From assembly GCF_000018605.1 (NCBI RefSeq), contig NC_010003.1, forward strand, positions 1,092,501 through 1,156,500: DNA of 64,000 nucleotides, given 5' to 3'. This document shows, piece after piece, positions 18,766-27,041 of this stretch. Both the position numbers and the translations under genes were made by a program. The notes below the pieces were generated by a model that saw nothing but the letters and a program-made list of their open reading frames with translations, was not told where the DNA came from and made no database searches. How positions within the stretch are numbered: position 1 is the first letter of the stretch; each line of letters begins with the position of its first letter. This DNA is from Petrotoga mobilis SJ95 (GTDB lineage Bacteria; Thermotogota; Thermotogae; Petrotogales; Petrotogaceae).

Positions 18766-20430
18766 TCAATTTTTTAATTGTTCTTCTTTCGTTAGATCTA
18801 TAATTTTGTTGCAAATATCATCAAAGTTATTTGAATGATCTATTATTAAACATATTTTATCGTTCAATTCTTCTTTGATGAATCTCTTTATCAACTCTCT
18901 TGTTTCACTATCTAGATGTGCGGTAGCTTCATCAAAAACATAAACGTCCGAATTAGCTTTTGCGATAGCTCGAGCTATTGCTATCTTTTGGATCTGTCCA
19001 CCTGATAATTTTATCCCATTTTCCCCCACAGGTGTTTTGTCTTTCAAGGGTAGAGAATTCACAAATTCCTTTAAGCCCGATTTAAGTAAAACCTTTTGAT
19101 ATTGTTCCTCATCTAGTTCATCAACGATTTTTATATTTTCTGCTATCGAAGAGTTTAAGAGAAAAATTCTCTGCGATACGATTGAAAAAAGTTTTCTTAA
19201 CGATTTTTTTGAGATCTTTTTCGAGTCTGTTCCATTGACCAATATCTTCCCATCATAGTTGTTATAAAACCCTAAAAGCAATCTTATTATCGTCGATTTA
19301 CCGCTTCCATTTGGACCCTTTAAAAGTATTTTAGTACCTTTTTTGGCATTTAAATCAAAGTTTTCTATCACATAATCATTACCATCAGGATATTTAAAGC
19401 TTACATTTTTCATCTCTATCTCATTTATTTGGTTTAATTCTAATTCATCACCAGTTTCTTCCTCTTTTTGGTATTTGAAGAAAAAATTTCTAATTCTTTC
19501 CAAAGCAACGAAGGCTGGTTGAATAGTCAACATCGTTGTGTTCCAATTTAAAACAGGGGCATATAATTTCGAAAAATAACCTGCGAATGCCATATAGGTA
19601 CCGATAGAGATATTTTCATTTAGAACTGCACTTCCTCCAACGTATAGCAAAAATACACTTGCAAGAGAAGAAAAAAGTGTCAATAACTCCGTTCCCCCTG
19701 ACATCGAGATTCCCCTTTTTATCATCGTCTTTGCAAATTGTTCACTCGCTTGGTTTATCTCCTTTACCTGTTTTTCTTCTATGCCAAGTCTCTTTATTTC
19801 TTCTCCACCTAAAATCGCTTGTTGCAATTTCCCGCTGTACATTGCACCTTTTTCAAGAGAGGAATGAGTGAATTTTTTAAGAGATCTTCCAAAGATTTTT
19901 GTTACTATACCGAATACAGGAACCATTAAAAGTAGTAGAATAGTAAGCTTGAAGTTCATTGAAAACATAATAAAAAGAGCACCTACAAATTCAAAGATGC
20001 TTATGATCGTTCTTAGAGTATTCATGGAGAAAAAGGAACTCAAAGAGTCAACTTCTTTCATTCGGGCAAGGATATATCCACTTTCGTTGGTCGTAAAAAA
20101 TTCTAATGGAAGATTCAAAATATTTTTGTTGAGATCTTTCTTCATATCAAGAAGCGTATGTTGATTTAAAAAAGTGAACAACACGGAAGAACTGTAGTTA
20201 AGTATACTTTGTAAAAGATAGGTACCAACAAGGATCAACACATATTTAATAAGAACATTCATGTTTCTTGCCATAATCCCTTCATCAAAAACGAGTTTTG
20301 TGAGATAGGGTGGTAAAAGAGCAACCAACGTGAGTGCAATCAACAGAATCATGCCTAAGATAAAAAGCCATATTCTCCTTTTTACGTATTTAAAAACAAA
20401 ACTTAAAGTACCGAATTTATTTAAGGCCAT
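18766..20430 (-). CDS. ABC exporter (fused membrane and ATPase domains), RiPP locus A
   Basis: A 554-residue half-transporter. Residues 1-310 hold about six membrane helices of the ABC type I exporter fold. The C-terminal ATPase has Walker A GPNGSGKST, the signature LSGGQIQKI and Walker B DVYVFDEATAHLD. There is no N-terminal C39 peptidase, so leader removal must be done by something else. Its start overlaps the end of the radical SAM gene by 14 bases, so translation is probably coupled. It likely exports the modified Cys-rich peptides or confers immunity. Confidence 0.88.
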   Translation of the reverse strand: MALNKFGTLSFVFKYVKRRIWLFILGMILLIALTLVALLPPYLTKLVFDEGIMARNMNVLIKYVLILVGTYLLQSILNYSSSVLFTFLNQHTLLDMKKDLNKNILNLPLEFFTTNESGYILARMKEVDSLSSFFSMNTLRTIISIFEFVGALFIMFSMNFKLTILLLLMVPVFGIVTKIFGRSLKKFTHSSLEKGAMYSGKLQQAILGGEEIKRLGIEEKQVKEINQASEQFAKTMIKRGISMSGGTELLTLFSSLASVFLLYVGGSAVLNENISIGTYMAFAGYFSKLYAPVLNWNTTMLTIQPAFVALERIRNFFFKYQKEEETGDELELNQINEIEMKNVSFKYPDGNDYVIENFDLNAKKGTKILLKGPNGSGKSTIIRLLLGFYNNYDGKILVNGTDSKKISKKSLRKLFSIVSQRIFLLNSSIAENIKIVDELDEEQYQKVLLKSGLKEFVNSLPLKDKTPVGENGIKLSGGQIQKIAIARAIAKANSDVYVFDEATAHLDSETRELIKRFIKEELNDKICLIIDHSNNFDDICNKIIDLTKEEQLKN

Positions 20431-21823
20431 CTTTATCTCCTCTATTTGGTACTTTTACCTTTAAAAATTCTACATACGAATCATTCATCCACTTGCATTT
20501 ATCAATATCCATCAATCCATCTTCACCCGCTTTTCTAGCTCTTAAAATACAAGGCCAACAGAAATGGAGTAACACACAATCACCGCAAATTTCCCTATTG
20601 GGAGGAACAATTTTAGAATAGAAAAAAGTTTCTTCTTTGTGATCCTCAAAAAATTTCGTTGGGTTATCAGGATCGATTATTCCGATAACGTCTCTTTTTG
20701 GTTCTGACATAACACATGGTCTCACAGCAAAATCAGGACCAACGGTGAAGTTCTTCCAACCGGCTCCACAATTTTTTGAATGCTTCAATAGATCCCCAGA
20801 TTCTTCTTGTACTATGGGTATAATTCCTTCGTATTTTTTTATTACTTTGTTCCCTTCTTCAAAAAGTTTTAGTGCATATTCCTCTTTCCATTCGATATTT
20901 TTCCCTTTTCCGAAAGGAAGTGATGCAGAAAAGGTGAAAAATCTTGCGCCTAAATTCACAGACAATTCTGCAGTTTTATCCAAATGATCGATATTTTCAG
21001 GTGTTACCACCATCGCTACTCTAACAAAGAAATTGTGGTTTACCAATTTTTTGATGTTTTTAACAGTAGATTCCCAAGCCCCTTTTTTGCCCCTAAATTT
21101 ATCATGATATTCTGGATCGTAACTATCTAAGCTAACCCCCCATATTATTTTATCTGCATATGGTTCCAACTCTTCCGTTGAATTTTCTGGTAATTTAACT
21201 CCATTTGTTAGTACTCCAACCGTTATACCTCTTTCCAAGATATACTTTAAAATCTCTGTAAAATGCGGATGTAAAGTAGGCTCTCCACCAGTTATTTCAA
21301 CCATAGATAGAGTTTCTTTATTCAATTTTTCAACCATTACTTTTAATTTTTCTGAATCGATAAAAGTACTTTTTCTTATATCTTCTCTTCTATAACAGTA
21401 TTTACAATTTAAGTTGCATCCATCGGTTAGTTCTATTGACATATGTAAAGGTAGGAAAAAGTCTTTTGTTCCTCTTACATCTAAACCATCAACAGAAGGT
21501 TTATCGACCAAACTCACATGATTTCTTTCAATGGCTCTAAATAAAAATTGCCTAATTTTATCGTCATTTGAAAACATTTCAAATATTTCCTTGAGCGTTT
21601 TACTGCCGTTGCAAAGTTTAAACAATTCCACAGCATCGTGATTTATAAAAGAAGAGGCTTGTTTCAGAAACAAACCTTTTTCAATATTTTCTTTTCCATC
21701 TATTTGAATTATTCTATCTCTATTCTTCATATTATCTGATTTCACCTGTAAAACACCATATGTTGGGAATTCTAAAAGTTTGTAATGATTATTTAAAATT
21801 GCGTATTTATTGATATCATACAC
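20417..21823 (-). CDS. Radical SAM/SPASM peptide maturase with N-terminal PqqD-like region (locus A)
   Basis: 468 residues. Residues about 50-110 (HDAVELFKLCNGSKTLKEIFE...) resemble a PqqD-like RiPP recognition element. The radical SAM core carries CNLNCKYC for the SAM cluster and the GGEPTLHP motif. The C-terminal part has the extra Cys typical of SPASM auxiliary clusters (NCGAG, RPCVMSE, CGDCVLLHFCWPC, DKCKW). Such enzymes install thioether or C-C crosslinks on precursor peptides. It lies between three Cys-rich precursor genes and an ABC exporter. Similar loci exist in Thermotoga maritima (the TM1316 region) and clostridia. Confidence 0.88.
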   Translation of the reverse strand: MYDINKYAILNNHYKLLEFPTYGVLQVKSDNMKNRDRIIQIDGKENIEKGLFLKQASSFINHDAVELFKLCNGSKTLKEIFEMFSNDDKIRQFLFRAIERNHVSLVDKPSVDGLDVRGTKDFFLPLHMSIELTDGCNLNCKYCYRREDIRKSTFIDSEKLKVMVEKLNKETLSMVEITGGEPTLHPHFTEILKYILERGITVGVLTNGVKLPENSTEELEPYADKIIWGVSLDSYDPEYHDKFRGKKGAWESTVKNIKKLVNHNFFVRVAMVVTPENIDHLDKTAELSVNLGARFFTFSASLPFGKGKNIEWKEEYALKLFEEGNKVIKKYEGIIPIVQEESGDLLKHSKNCGAGWKNFTVGPDFAVRPCVMSEPKRDVIGIIDPDNPTKFFEDHKEETFFYSKIVPPNREICGDCVLLHFCWPCILRARKAGEDGLMDIDKCKWMNDSYVEFLKVKVPNRGDKDGLK

Positions 21824-21872
21824 CTTTATTCACCCCTTTCTTTATATTTCATACAAAAATGAATCTCTTACA

Positions 21873-21897
21873 AGGAAGAGGGAAAATTCCTCTTCCC
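21873..21897. terminator. Hairpin behind IS110 copy 2, before the maturase gene
   Basis: GGAAGAGG (21874-21881) pairs with CCTCTTCC (21889-21896), loop GAAAATT. It is the diverged counterpart of the hairpin at 16761-16785 and lies about 50 bases before the maturase start. Confidence 0.55.
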
Positions 21898-21977
21898 TGT
21901 AATAATAAATTACTTATCTTCCTTCTATGATATTTGATGATACAATATAAGCATAAACAACTATTTTCTTTAAAAAA

Positions 21978-22117
21978 TGAGTGGGTAGTAGAACGCTTAT
22001 TCTTTCTGAACTTTTAAGTTCGTTTAAAAGTTTGTTCGCTACCCACTTTCCGCCCATAAATCCGATACTTGATTGACCTTTCAAGGCCGTATTAGAAGGA
22101 TGATTGCAAAAGGCGGA
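21978..22117 (+). ncRNA. Candidate bridge RNA of IS110 copy 2
   Basis: Identical to the leader RNA of copy 1: a 9-bp AGTGGGTAG/CTACCCACT stem and a CCGCC/GGCGG-closed second domain ahead of the transposase. The assignment rests on position and fold. Confidence 0.55.
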
Positions 22118-22150
22118 TCCTCAAACAATACTAAAGCGAGGTGAAAAAAT

Positions 22151-23413
22151 ATGTATTTTGTAGGTATTGATATTTCTAAAAACTCTTTTCATTACTACAT
22201 CTCCGATTCAGGTAGGACCAAAATCGATAGTGGTAAATTCAAACAGAATATGAGTGGTTTCACCACTTTCGACAAAATTCTTAAAAAGTTCAACAAAAGA
22301 GAGATTATAATTGGTATGGAATCCACTTCTATTTACCATCAACATTTGTTTTCTTATTTACTTAAACACGATTATGATGTCCATATCATTAATCCCCTTT
22401 TGTTGAAAGAATTCAGAAAAAGTGAAACTCTTCGCCATTCTAAAAACGACAACATTGATTCCAAGCTGATCTCCATTTGGCTGAAAGAAAAGTATCCAGA
22501 CAACATCCCTTCTTCTAAGGAGATAGATAATTTCACTCAATACTCTCGCGAGATCATTAACCTTTCTGAGGAGATTTCAAGGGTTAAGAATGAAATCAAA
22601 CGTTATGTCTACCTTTTGTTCCCTGAATTGGAATCTTTTCAATCTAATATCTTTATCAAGAGTTTAATGAATTTATTGTATAACTTCCCTTCTGCAAGGA
22701 AGATCGCTACAACCAACAAAAAACAGCTTATTGATGCGATGAAGATAGATAATCAATTGTATTTCGATGAAAATAAGTTGGACCAAATCATTGAACTTTC
22801 TAAAAATTCAATAGCAAGTGGCAACGATGCGCATGAGTTAGCTCTTCAAAAAAGAATAGAATTGTTGTTCAAACTTGAATCAGATCAAAAGCTCTTCAAA
22901 GAAAAATTGAAAGAAACTTTGAACAATTCATCAAACGATGTAATTAAAAACCAGGTAGAATTAATACAATCTCTTGATGGTTTCAATGAAACAGCTTTAA
23001 ATATTGTAGCAGAAACAGGAGATATTAACCGATTCTATTCTGCTTCTGCCCTGGTGGCTTTCGTTGGCATCGATCCTCGTACAGAGGAATCAGGTCAAAT
23101 GAAAAAAGGCTGGTTCATCAATAGAAAAGGTAACAGATACCTAAGAAAAGCTGTTTACATCGCTGCCATCGTTGCTATTCAAAACAATGAATACTTCAAG
23201 AATTATTACATGAAACTACGTACTCGAGGTAAATCACATACTGTTGCTGTGTTAGCCGTAGCGGGAAAATTGTTGAGAATAATATATTCACTGGTAAAGA
23301 GTGGGAAAAAATATGATTCTGACTATCATTACAAATTACAAAATCAAGAACTGAGAGCTCATGGCAATTATACAGCAAAAAAATTAAAAAGGAAAAGAGA
23401 AATAGTAACCTGA
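22151..23413 (+). CDS. IS110 family transposase (DEDD recombinase), copy 2
   Basis: 420 residues, identical to the protein at 17040-18302, with the DEDD N-terminal domain and the Ser-containing C-terminal domain intact. The lack of any difference between the copies points to recent transposition or gene conversion. Confidence 0.95.
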   Translation: MYFVGIDISKNSFHYYISDSGRTKIDSGKFKQNMSGFTTFDKILKKFNKREIIIGMESTSIYHQHLFSYLLKHDYDVHIINPLLLKEFRKSETLRHSKNDNIDSKLISIWLKEKYPDNIPSSKEIDNFTQYSREIINLSEEISRVKNEIKRYVYLLFPELESFQSNIFIKSLMNLLYNFPSARKIATTNKKQLIDAMKIDNQLYFDENKLDQIIELSKNSIASGNDAHELALQKRIELLFKLESDQKLFKEKLKETLNNSSNDVIKNQVELIQSLDGFNETALNIVAETGDINRFYSASALVAFVGIDPRTEESGQMKKGWFINRKGNRYLRKAVYIAAIVAIQNNEYFKNYYMKLRTRGKSHTVAVLAVAGKLLRIIYSLVKSGKKYDSDYHYKLQNQELRAHGNYTAKKLKRKREIVT

Positions 23414-23523
23414 ATAAACAACAACTGCTACTTTCAACCTAGAAGTATGACTGAATGAGGATTTTTTAAATAGAAAATATTTAAAATTTTTTTAATTAAA
23501 TAGGGGACTATCATACTTGACTT

Positions 23524-23664
23524 TTAACCAACGTATACCATAGTAGCTAAACCAATGAGCATAAGTGCAGACCAATCTGCATCTGTCCCTAAACAACCAC
23601 CACAAATAAAACATCCAGCACATTCAACCCCCTCAATGGTGTATTCAGGATTTAGATTATTCAT
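23524..23664 (-). CDS. Cys-rich RiPP precursor peptide (locus A, paralogue 2)
   Basis: A 46-residue peptide. MNNLNPEYTIEGV is followed by ECAGCFICGGC (C-x2-C-x2-C-x2-C), then LGTDADWSALMLIG and the tail MVYVG. It is nearly the same as paralogue 1 except for the segment after the Cys block. A strong AGGAGGTG site lies ahead. In the ancestral arrangement it would have been directly upstream of the radical SAM maturase; IS110 copy 2 now sits between. Confidence 0.75.
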   Translation of the reverse strand: MNNLNPEYTIEGVECAGCFICGGCLGTDADWSALMLIGLATMVYVG

Positions 23665-23722
23665 ATTTTCATTCACCTCCTTTTCTGATAATCGTAATGA
23701 ATTTGCTTTTACGTGAAATCAT

Positions 23723-23863
23723 TCATTCAACGTCTGCAATTCCGATTATGCCAAAAGCTCCAAAACCCGAAAGACTTGGAAAAAAACATGCAATGCACCC
23801 AAGACAAGAATAACAAACTTCCGACTCTGGAGAAGTATAATCTGGATTTAATGTGGTTTCCAT
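23723..23863 (-). CDS. Cys-rich RiPP precursor peptide (locus A, paralogue 3)
   Basis: A 46-residue peptide. METTLNPDYTSPESE is followed by VCYSCLGCIAC, again four Cys at x2 spacing, then a Phe/Gly/Ser-rich tail ending IADVE. The leader motif LNP-[ED]-Y and the Cys block tie it to the two others, but the core tail is different. AAGGAGGTG lies six bases before the ATG. It is the first precursor on the minus strand, 58 bases upstream of paralogue 2. Confidence 0.75.
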   Translation of the reverse strand: METTLNPDYTSPESEVCYSCLGCIACFFPSLSGFGAFGIIGIADVE

Positions 23864-23963
23864 TTTTTCACCTCCTTCTCTTTCGCTTTCTCCCTTTTCT
23901 TAATAGAAAAAACCTAAAAACCTTATAAACAATTATCCGAACAGTAGAAATTAACAATCTGAA

Positions 23964-24416
23964 TTAAAATTTAGAACCAAATCCAAATCCCCCTCTATAA
24001 TCGACATTCCATTCAGGATAAAAAATGAAACCCGGCGCTACTTCTATAAAGAAAAATATCGTTTCTTCAGGTGAGTCCTGGTTGTAAGTTAAAGGGAGAT
24101 ACATGCCCCAATTAATTGAATTTTCTTCGGCTTCAAATTTAAGGGAAGCTCCATAACTAAAAAAACGACCCTTATTGCTATCAGAAGCATAAACTGGAGT
24201 AGTGAATTCTAAATCTCCGTCAATTCGTAAATAATCAGAATTTGTCCAAGTAAGAGTAAATCCTATAAAACTGGATTCTCCAATATAGCTTCTCATATAA
24301 ACTCCCGCTGGTTTTTCAGTTACTTTTCCAATTTTTATTCCCAATCCAAAATCATTAGAAAATACAATCAACGATAAAACGCTAAAAAAGATGATCAAAA
24401 TAACCTCTTTTTTCAT
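23964..24416 (-). CDS. Small envelope protein, probable outer-membrane beta-barrel
   Basis: 150 residues. The signal peptide MKKEVILIIFFSVLSLIVFS is followed by alternating strands with aromatic girdles (FIGFTLTWTNSDYLRIDGDLEFTTPVY, FSYGASLKFEAEENSINWGMYLPL), ending in an aromatic residue (GFGFGSKF), as outer-membrane barrels do. It lies 100 bases upstream of the precursor genes on the same strand. An outer-envelope role in peptide release or self-protection is possible but not shown. Confidence 0.6.
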   Translation of the reverse strand: MKKEVILIIFFSVLSLIVFSNDFGLGIKIGKVTEKPAGVYMRSYIGESSFIGFTLTWTNSDYLRIDGDLEFTTPVYASDSNKGRFFSYGASLKFEAEENSINWGMYLPLTYNQDSPEETIFFFIEVAPGFIFYPEWNVDYRGGFGFGSKF

Positions 24417-24476
24417 TTTTATTTCCCCCTCGTATAATATGTATGGATATGAAACTTAAAAAATGGTACTAAAAAT

Positions 24477-24632
24477 CTATTTTTTGCTCTTTTTCATTAT
24501 TTCTTTTGCAAAGAGATGCCCTAATGCTAAAATAGTACCAGGATGATTAGCGAGGGAAGATTCCTCGCCTCCTCCTATTTTATTTTTTTCTACTTTCCCT
24601 GCAGGGTTGCTTCTTGCCGGCAAATAATTCAT
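24477..24632 (-). CDS. Possible small protein (51 residues)
   Basis: An open frame starting MNYLPARSNPAGKVEKNK, with a Gly-Gly-Gly-Glu-Glu segment and a basic, helical C-terminus (LGHLFAKEIMKKSKK). The ribosome site (GTGAGGTT) is weak and too close. It lies between the exported peptide gene and the envelope protein gene on the same strand. It could be a real small peptide of the locus or a chance frame. Confidence 0.3.
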   Translation of the reverse strand: MNYLPARSNPAGKVEKNKIGGGEESSLANHPGTILALGHLFAKEIMKKSKK

Positions 24633-24736
24633 AACCTCACATTCTTTTCCTTTGAAAAATTATCTAGTTACTTTCTTAAGTCTTCTAAGCTTTTTCAAGC
24701 GTTGTTTTTTGTAAAGTAAAAGTCCCAACCAAGCAT

Positions 24737-24880
24737 TTACTCTACTTCTTCCACAACACTTACAATCTCTGTTGGTTTTAAACCAGATGTGCCATTTTCT
24801 CCCCCATCATCCCCTCCAAAAACAAATATACTCCCTAACACCAGAACAGTGATCAACAAAGCAACAATAAATTTCTTCAT
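24737..24880 (-). CDS. Small exported peptide (47 residues), candidate signal peptide of locus A
   Basis: MKKFIVALLITVLVLGSIFVFGG is a signal sequence. It is followed by an acidic/Gly linker (DDGGENGTSG) and a short tail LKPTEIVSVVEEVE. GGGGGTG lies before the ATG. It is divergent from the 574-residue helical-repeat protein at 25247 and has a close paralogue at 35847-35990 with the same neighbours. The design (a tiny secreted peptide beside a cytoplasmic repeat protein) recalls peptide pheromone/RRNPP receptor pairs. That function is inferred. Confidence 0.65.
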   Translation of the reverse strand: MKKFIVALLITVLVLGSIFVFGGDDGGENGTSGLKPTEIVSVVEEVE

Positions 24881-24982
24881 CCTCTTTCACCCCCTTGAAT
24901 TATTCTTTTAATTTAAAACTAATATCTCAAATAATCCAACCTCTTATTTTAATCATACGCTTTTCCATATGATTTTCAAGTG

Positions 24983-25071
24983 TTTTTTTAATTGGCTTCA
25001 AATATGTATTGATAAAGTATTACAGAGATTGGTAAAAAAAACTTATGTTAAAATTAATTACGATGGTTTTT
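24983..25071 (-). promoter_or_regulatory. Conserved upstream block, copy in the peptide/receptor intergenic region (locus A)
   Basis: It holds GGCTTCAAATATGTATTGAT and ATTACAGAGATTGG, shared with blocks at 18574-18660 and 36092-36180. Downstream of it on the minus strand, TTGAAA-16-TATGAT forms a possible promoter for the exported peptide. Confidence 0.55.
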
Positions 25072-25098
25072 ATCTGATATAATACCTTTGTCTTTCTT

Positions 25099-25128
25099 TT
25101 GGTTATTATAAGCGAATTATGATATAAT
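25099..25128 (+). promoter_or_regulatory. Promoter of the helical-repeat protein gene
   Basis: TTGGTT (25099-25104), 18 bases, then TATAAT (25123-25128) with a TGA extension. It is followed by a leader of about 120 bases containing a CTTCAA...TTGAAG inverted repeat. Confidence 0.6.
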
Positions 25129-25246
25129 AAACTTTAGAATAATATATAGAAGCTTCAAGAGTTGTTAACATACCAAAGAAAAGGTTTTTGAAGTAAATTT
25201 TATTTTATATTTTTGTTGCTATCAGGTAAAGGAAAAGGGTGGAGAA

Positions 25247-26971
25247 ATGAACATTAAAGTATTGATTGAAATTGTGAATAAAGGACAGTTCATAAGGCCA
25301 ATTTTGAATTATGTTGCTCATTACTTAGAAAGTGATAGACCAGATAAAAATAAAAACATCGTTAATTACATAAACGTTTTGAAATTAAAATGGGATGTTA
25401 AATACGATGAAGCCCTTGAGATAATAGATGAAGAGTTACAGAGGTTGAAGAAAGGTGGCTTGTACTACCTTTTCTTGGATCAAAAAGTTCATATATTGAA
25501 TAGAATTAAACAGAAAGAGGGAGTTAAAAAAGTATTTGATGAACTAAAGGATAATTTTGATAATATACCTGTTTATGTCAGAGGACTTGTTGTAGAAACT
25601 TTAAGAAACATACATGAATTGTATTATGAACCAGATGAAAGTATGGAAAAGATAAGATATTGGAGTGAGAATTACGAACAGAACCCTGTTGATAAAGGCT
25701 TCATATTGCTATCAAAAGCAAGAGAAAAAAAGAACGAAGAAAGATACGAAGAAGCGGTTTCTTTAAACATCGAAGCATTTAAGATTTTAAAAACCGTTCC
25801 ACATCCTTCTGGTATGGTGCAAGCTTTAAATAATATATCTTGGTGGTTGAAAAATACAAAAAAAGAAAAGGCTTTAGTTTTTATTTTTCCATTGGGTTTC
25901 TATCTTGGTTACTATTTCGATGATGATAATTTAAAAGTTTTCAATTCCCTTGATACTATGTTTCAAGTACAGAAGAATAATAACGATCCTTTGGTTTATG
26001 AAACCGCCTTTATTTTTTCGAGGTGTTTGTCTCAACTAAATAAAGTGGAAAGTGAACCGATAAAAAATACTTTTAAAGATATCATTAACCAATTAAAGTG
26101 CTTTGTATTCAATTTGGATAACAACCAACACAGAAGTACACCAAAACTGAGAGATTTCATAAGGAAAGAGATAGGGAAAGAAAAGATACCCATAGATTCA
26201 ATAAACATTTCTGAAAGTGCGTTGAAAGAGTTTTTATTTGAAGAGACACAGTACATTCAACCAAGTACCTTGAGAAACATAATAGATGCTCTTGAGTTTG
26301 AAATCACCACATCCACACCTATATGTATAATCAAAGAATTGAAAAAGAAGGATATAGATAAAAAATTTGAGATAAACCTTGAAAAGTTTAAAAACCTTCC
26401 AAAAGAAAGACAAATATCAGAACTCTTTACATCTTACCTCGCTCATTACTACAAAGAAGAGATCGATCTAAAAAAGATAATTAAAGAGATAGAAGATGAC
26501 AGTTTAACTGAAGAAAGATGTGATTACTACACGAAAGAGTTAATAAACTCTATCTTTGAAAGAAATCCAAAGATAGATTTTAATTCTTTACTAACAAACG
26601 TTCAAAAACCAAAAATCTACACAAACAAAAATATAACCTTCAACGAACATCCTTTTTATTTGGGAAGGAAAGAAGTTGTAAAAAGGTTTATGAAAGACTT
26701 AAATAAAAAGAATTTAAAAGAGTTCATAGAAAATTACATTGATCTTGATACAAGACAAAAAAAGACAGTAGAAAAGTTCATAATGAATTACGGTAGGTAC
26801 TATGATTTAAAGGTAAAGGATATCCCCAAAGAATTCACACCGAAAGTACCAAAAGAGATTGATCCATTAGTGAAAAAATACACGTTGAAAAGAAAACCTT
26901 CTACCATTTCTTTTTATGTTTTTGAAGGGGATGAAAGAGAAAAGTTTGTGGAAATTATTGGCAAATTTTAA
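25247..26971 (+). CDS. Large helical-repeat (TPR-like) cytoplasmic protein, candidate peptide receptor/regulator
   Basis: A 574-residue soluble protein, almost all alpha-helical. Repeat-like pairs include DEALEIIDEELQRLKKGG, YEEAVSLNIEAFKILKT and AQLxNxxW-type helices in the first 300 residues; the C-terminal half is Lys/Glu-rich. There is no signal peptide, no classic helix-turn-helix and no enzyme motif. The N-terminal 63 residues are closely repeated in a truncated copy at 36356. It is divergent from an exported 47-residue peptide in both places. I suggest a Rap/RRNPP-like receptor that controls locus A. Family membership is not proven. Confidence 0.6.
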   Translation: MNIKVLIEIVNKGQFIRPILNYVAHYLESDRPDKNKNIVNYINVLKLKWDVKYDEALEIIDEELQRLKKGGLYYLFLDQKVHILNRIKQKEGVKKVFDELKDNFDNIPVYVRGLVVETLRNIHELYYEPDESMEKIRYWSENYEQNPVDKGFILLSKAREKKNEERYEEAVSLNIEAFKILKTVPHPSGMVQALNNISWWLKNTKKEKALVFIFPLGFYLGYYFDDDNLKVFNSLDTMFQVQKNNNDPLVYETAFIFSRCLSQLNKVESEPIKNTFKDIINQLKCFVFNLDNNQHRSTPKLRDFIRKEIGKEKIPIDSINISESALKEFLFEETQYIQPSTLRNIIDALEFEITTSTPICIIKELKKKDIDKKFEINLEKFKNLPKERQISELFTSYLAHYYKEEIDLKKIIKEIEDDSLTEERCDYYTKELINSIFERNPKIDFNSLLTNVQKPKIYTNKNITFNEHPFYLGRKEVVKRFMKDLNKKNLKEFIENYIDLDTRQKKTVEKFIMNYGRYYDLKVKDIPKEFTPKVPKEIDPLVKKYTLKRKPSTISFYVFEGDEREKFVEIIGKF

Positions 26972-26978
26972 TTGAAAA

Positions 26979-27000
26979 ACGCCCATGTTGGGCGTCTTTT
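26979..27000 (+). terminator. Rho-independent terminator
   Basis: ACGCCCA (26979-26985) pairs with TGGGCGT (26989-26995), followed by CTTTT. It closes the helical-repeat gene and faces the ABC pseudogene at 27042. Confidence 0.85.
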
Positions 27001-27041
27001 CAGAAATTAGGTTCTCCCGAAAATAATAGCTAATTAGTCTT

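Larger units (their letters stand above)
21922..23523 (+). mobile_element. IS110-family insertion sequence, copy 2
   Basis: Identical to copy 1 over 1.62 kb. It separates the precursor gene at 23524-23664 from the radical SAM gene at 20417-21823 and lies in the opposite orientation to both. As with copy 1, it begins directly 3' of a precursor stop codon and ends next to the same kind of hairpin. Exact ends are not defined. Confidence 0.85.

Noticed and set aside
24455-24660. Sequence around the 51-codon frame as a terminator or riboswitch
   Set aside because: A short GCGAGGGAAGATTCCTCGC hairpin is present, but no T-tract or recognised aptamer fold. It overlaps the possible small gene.
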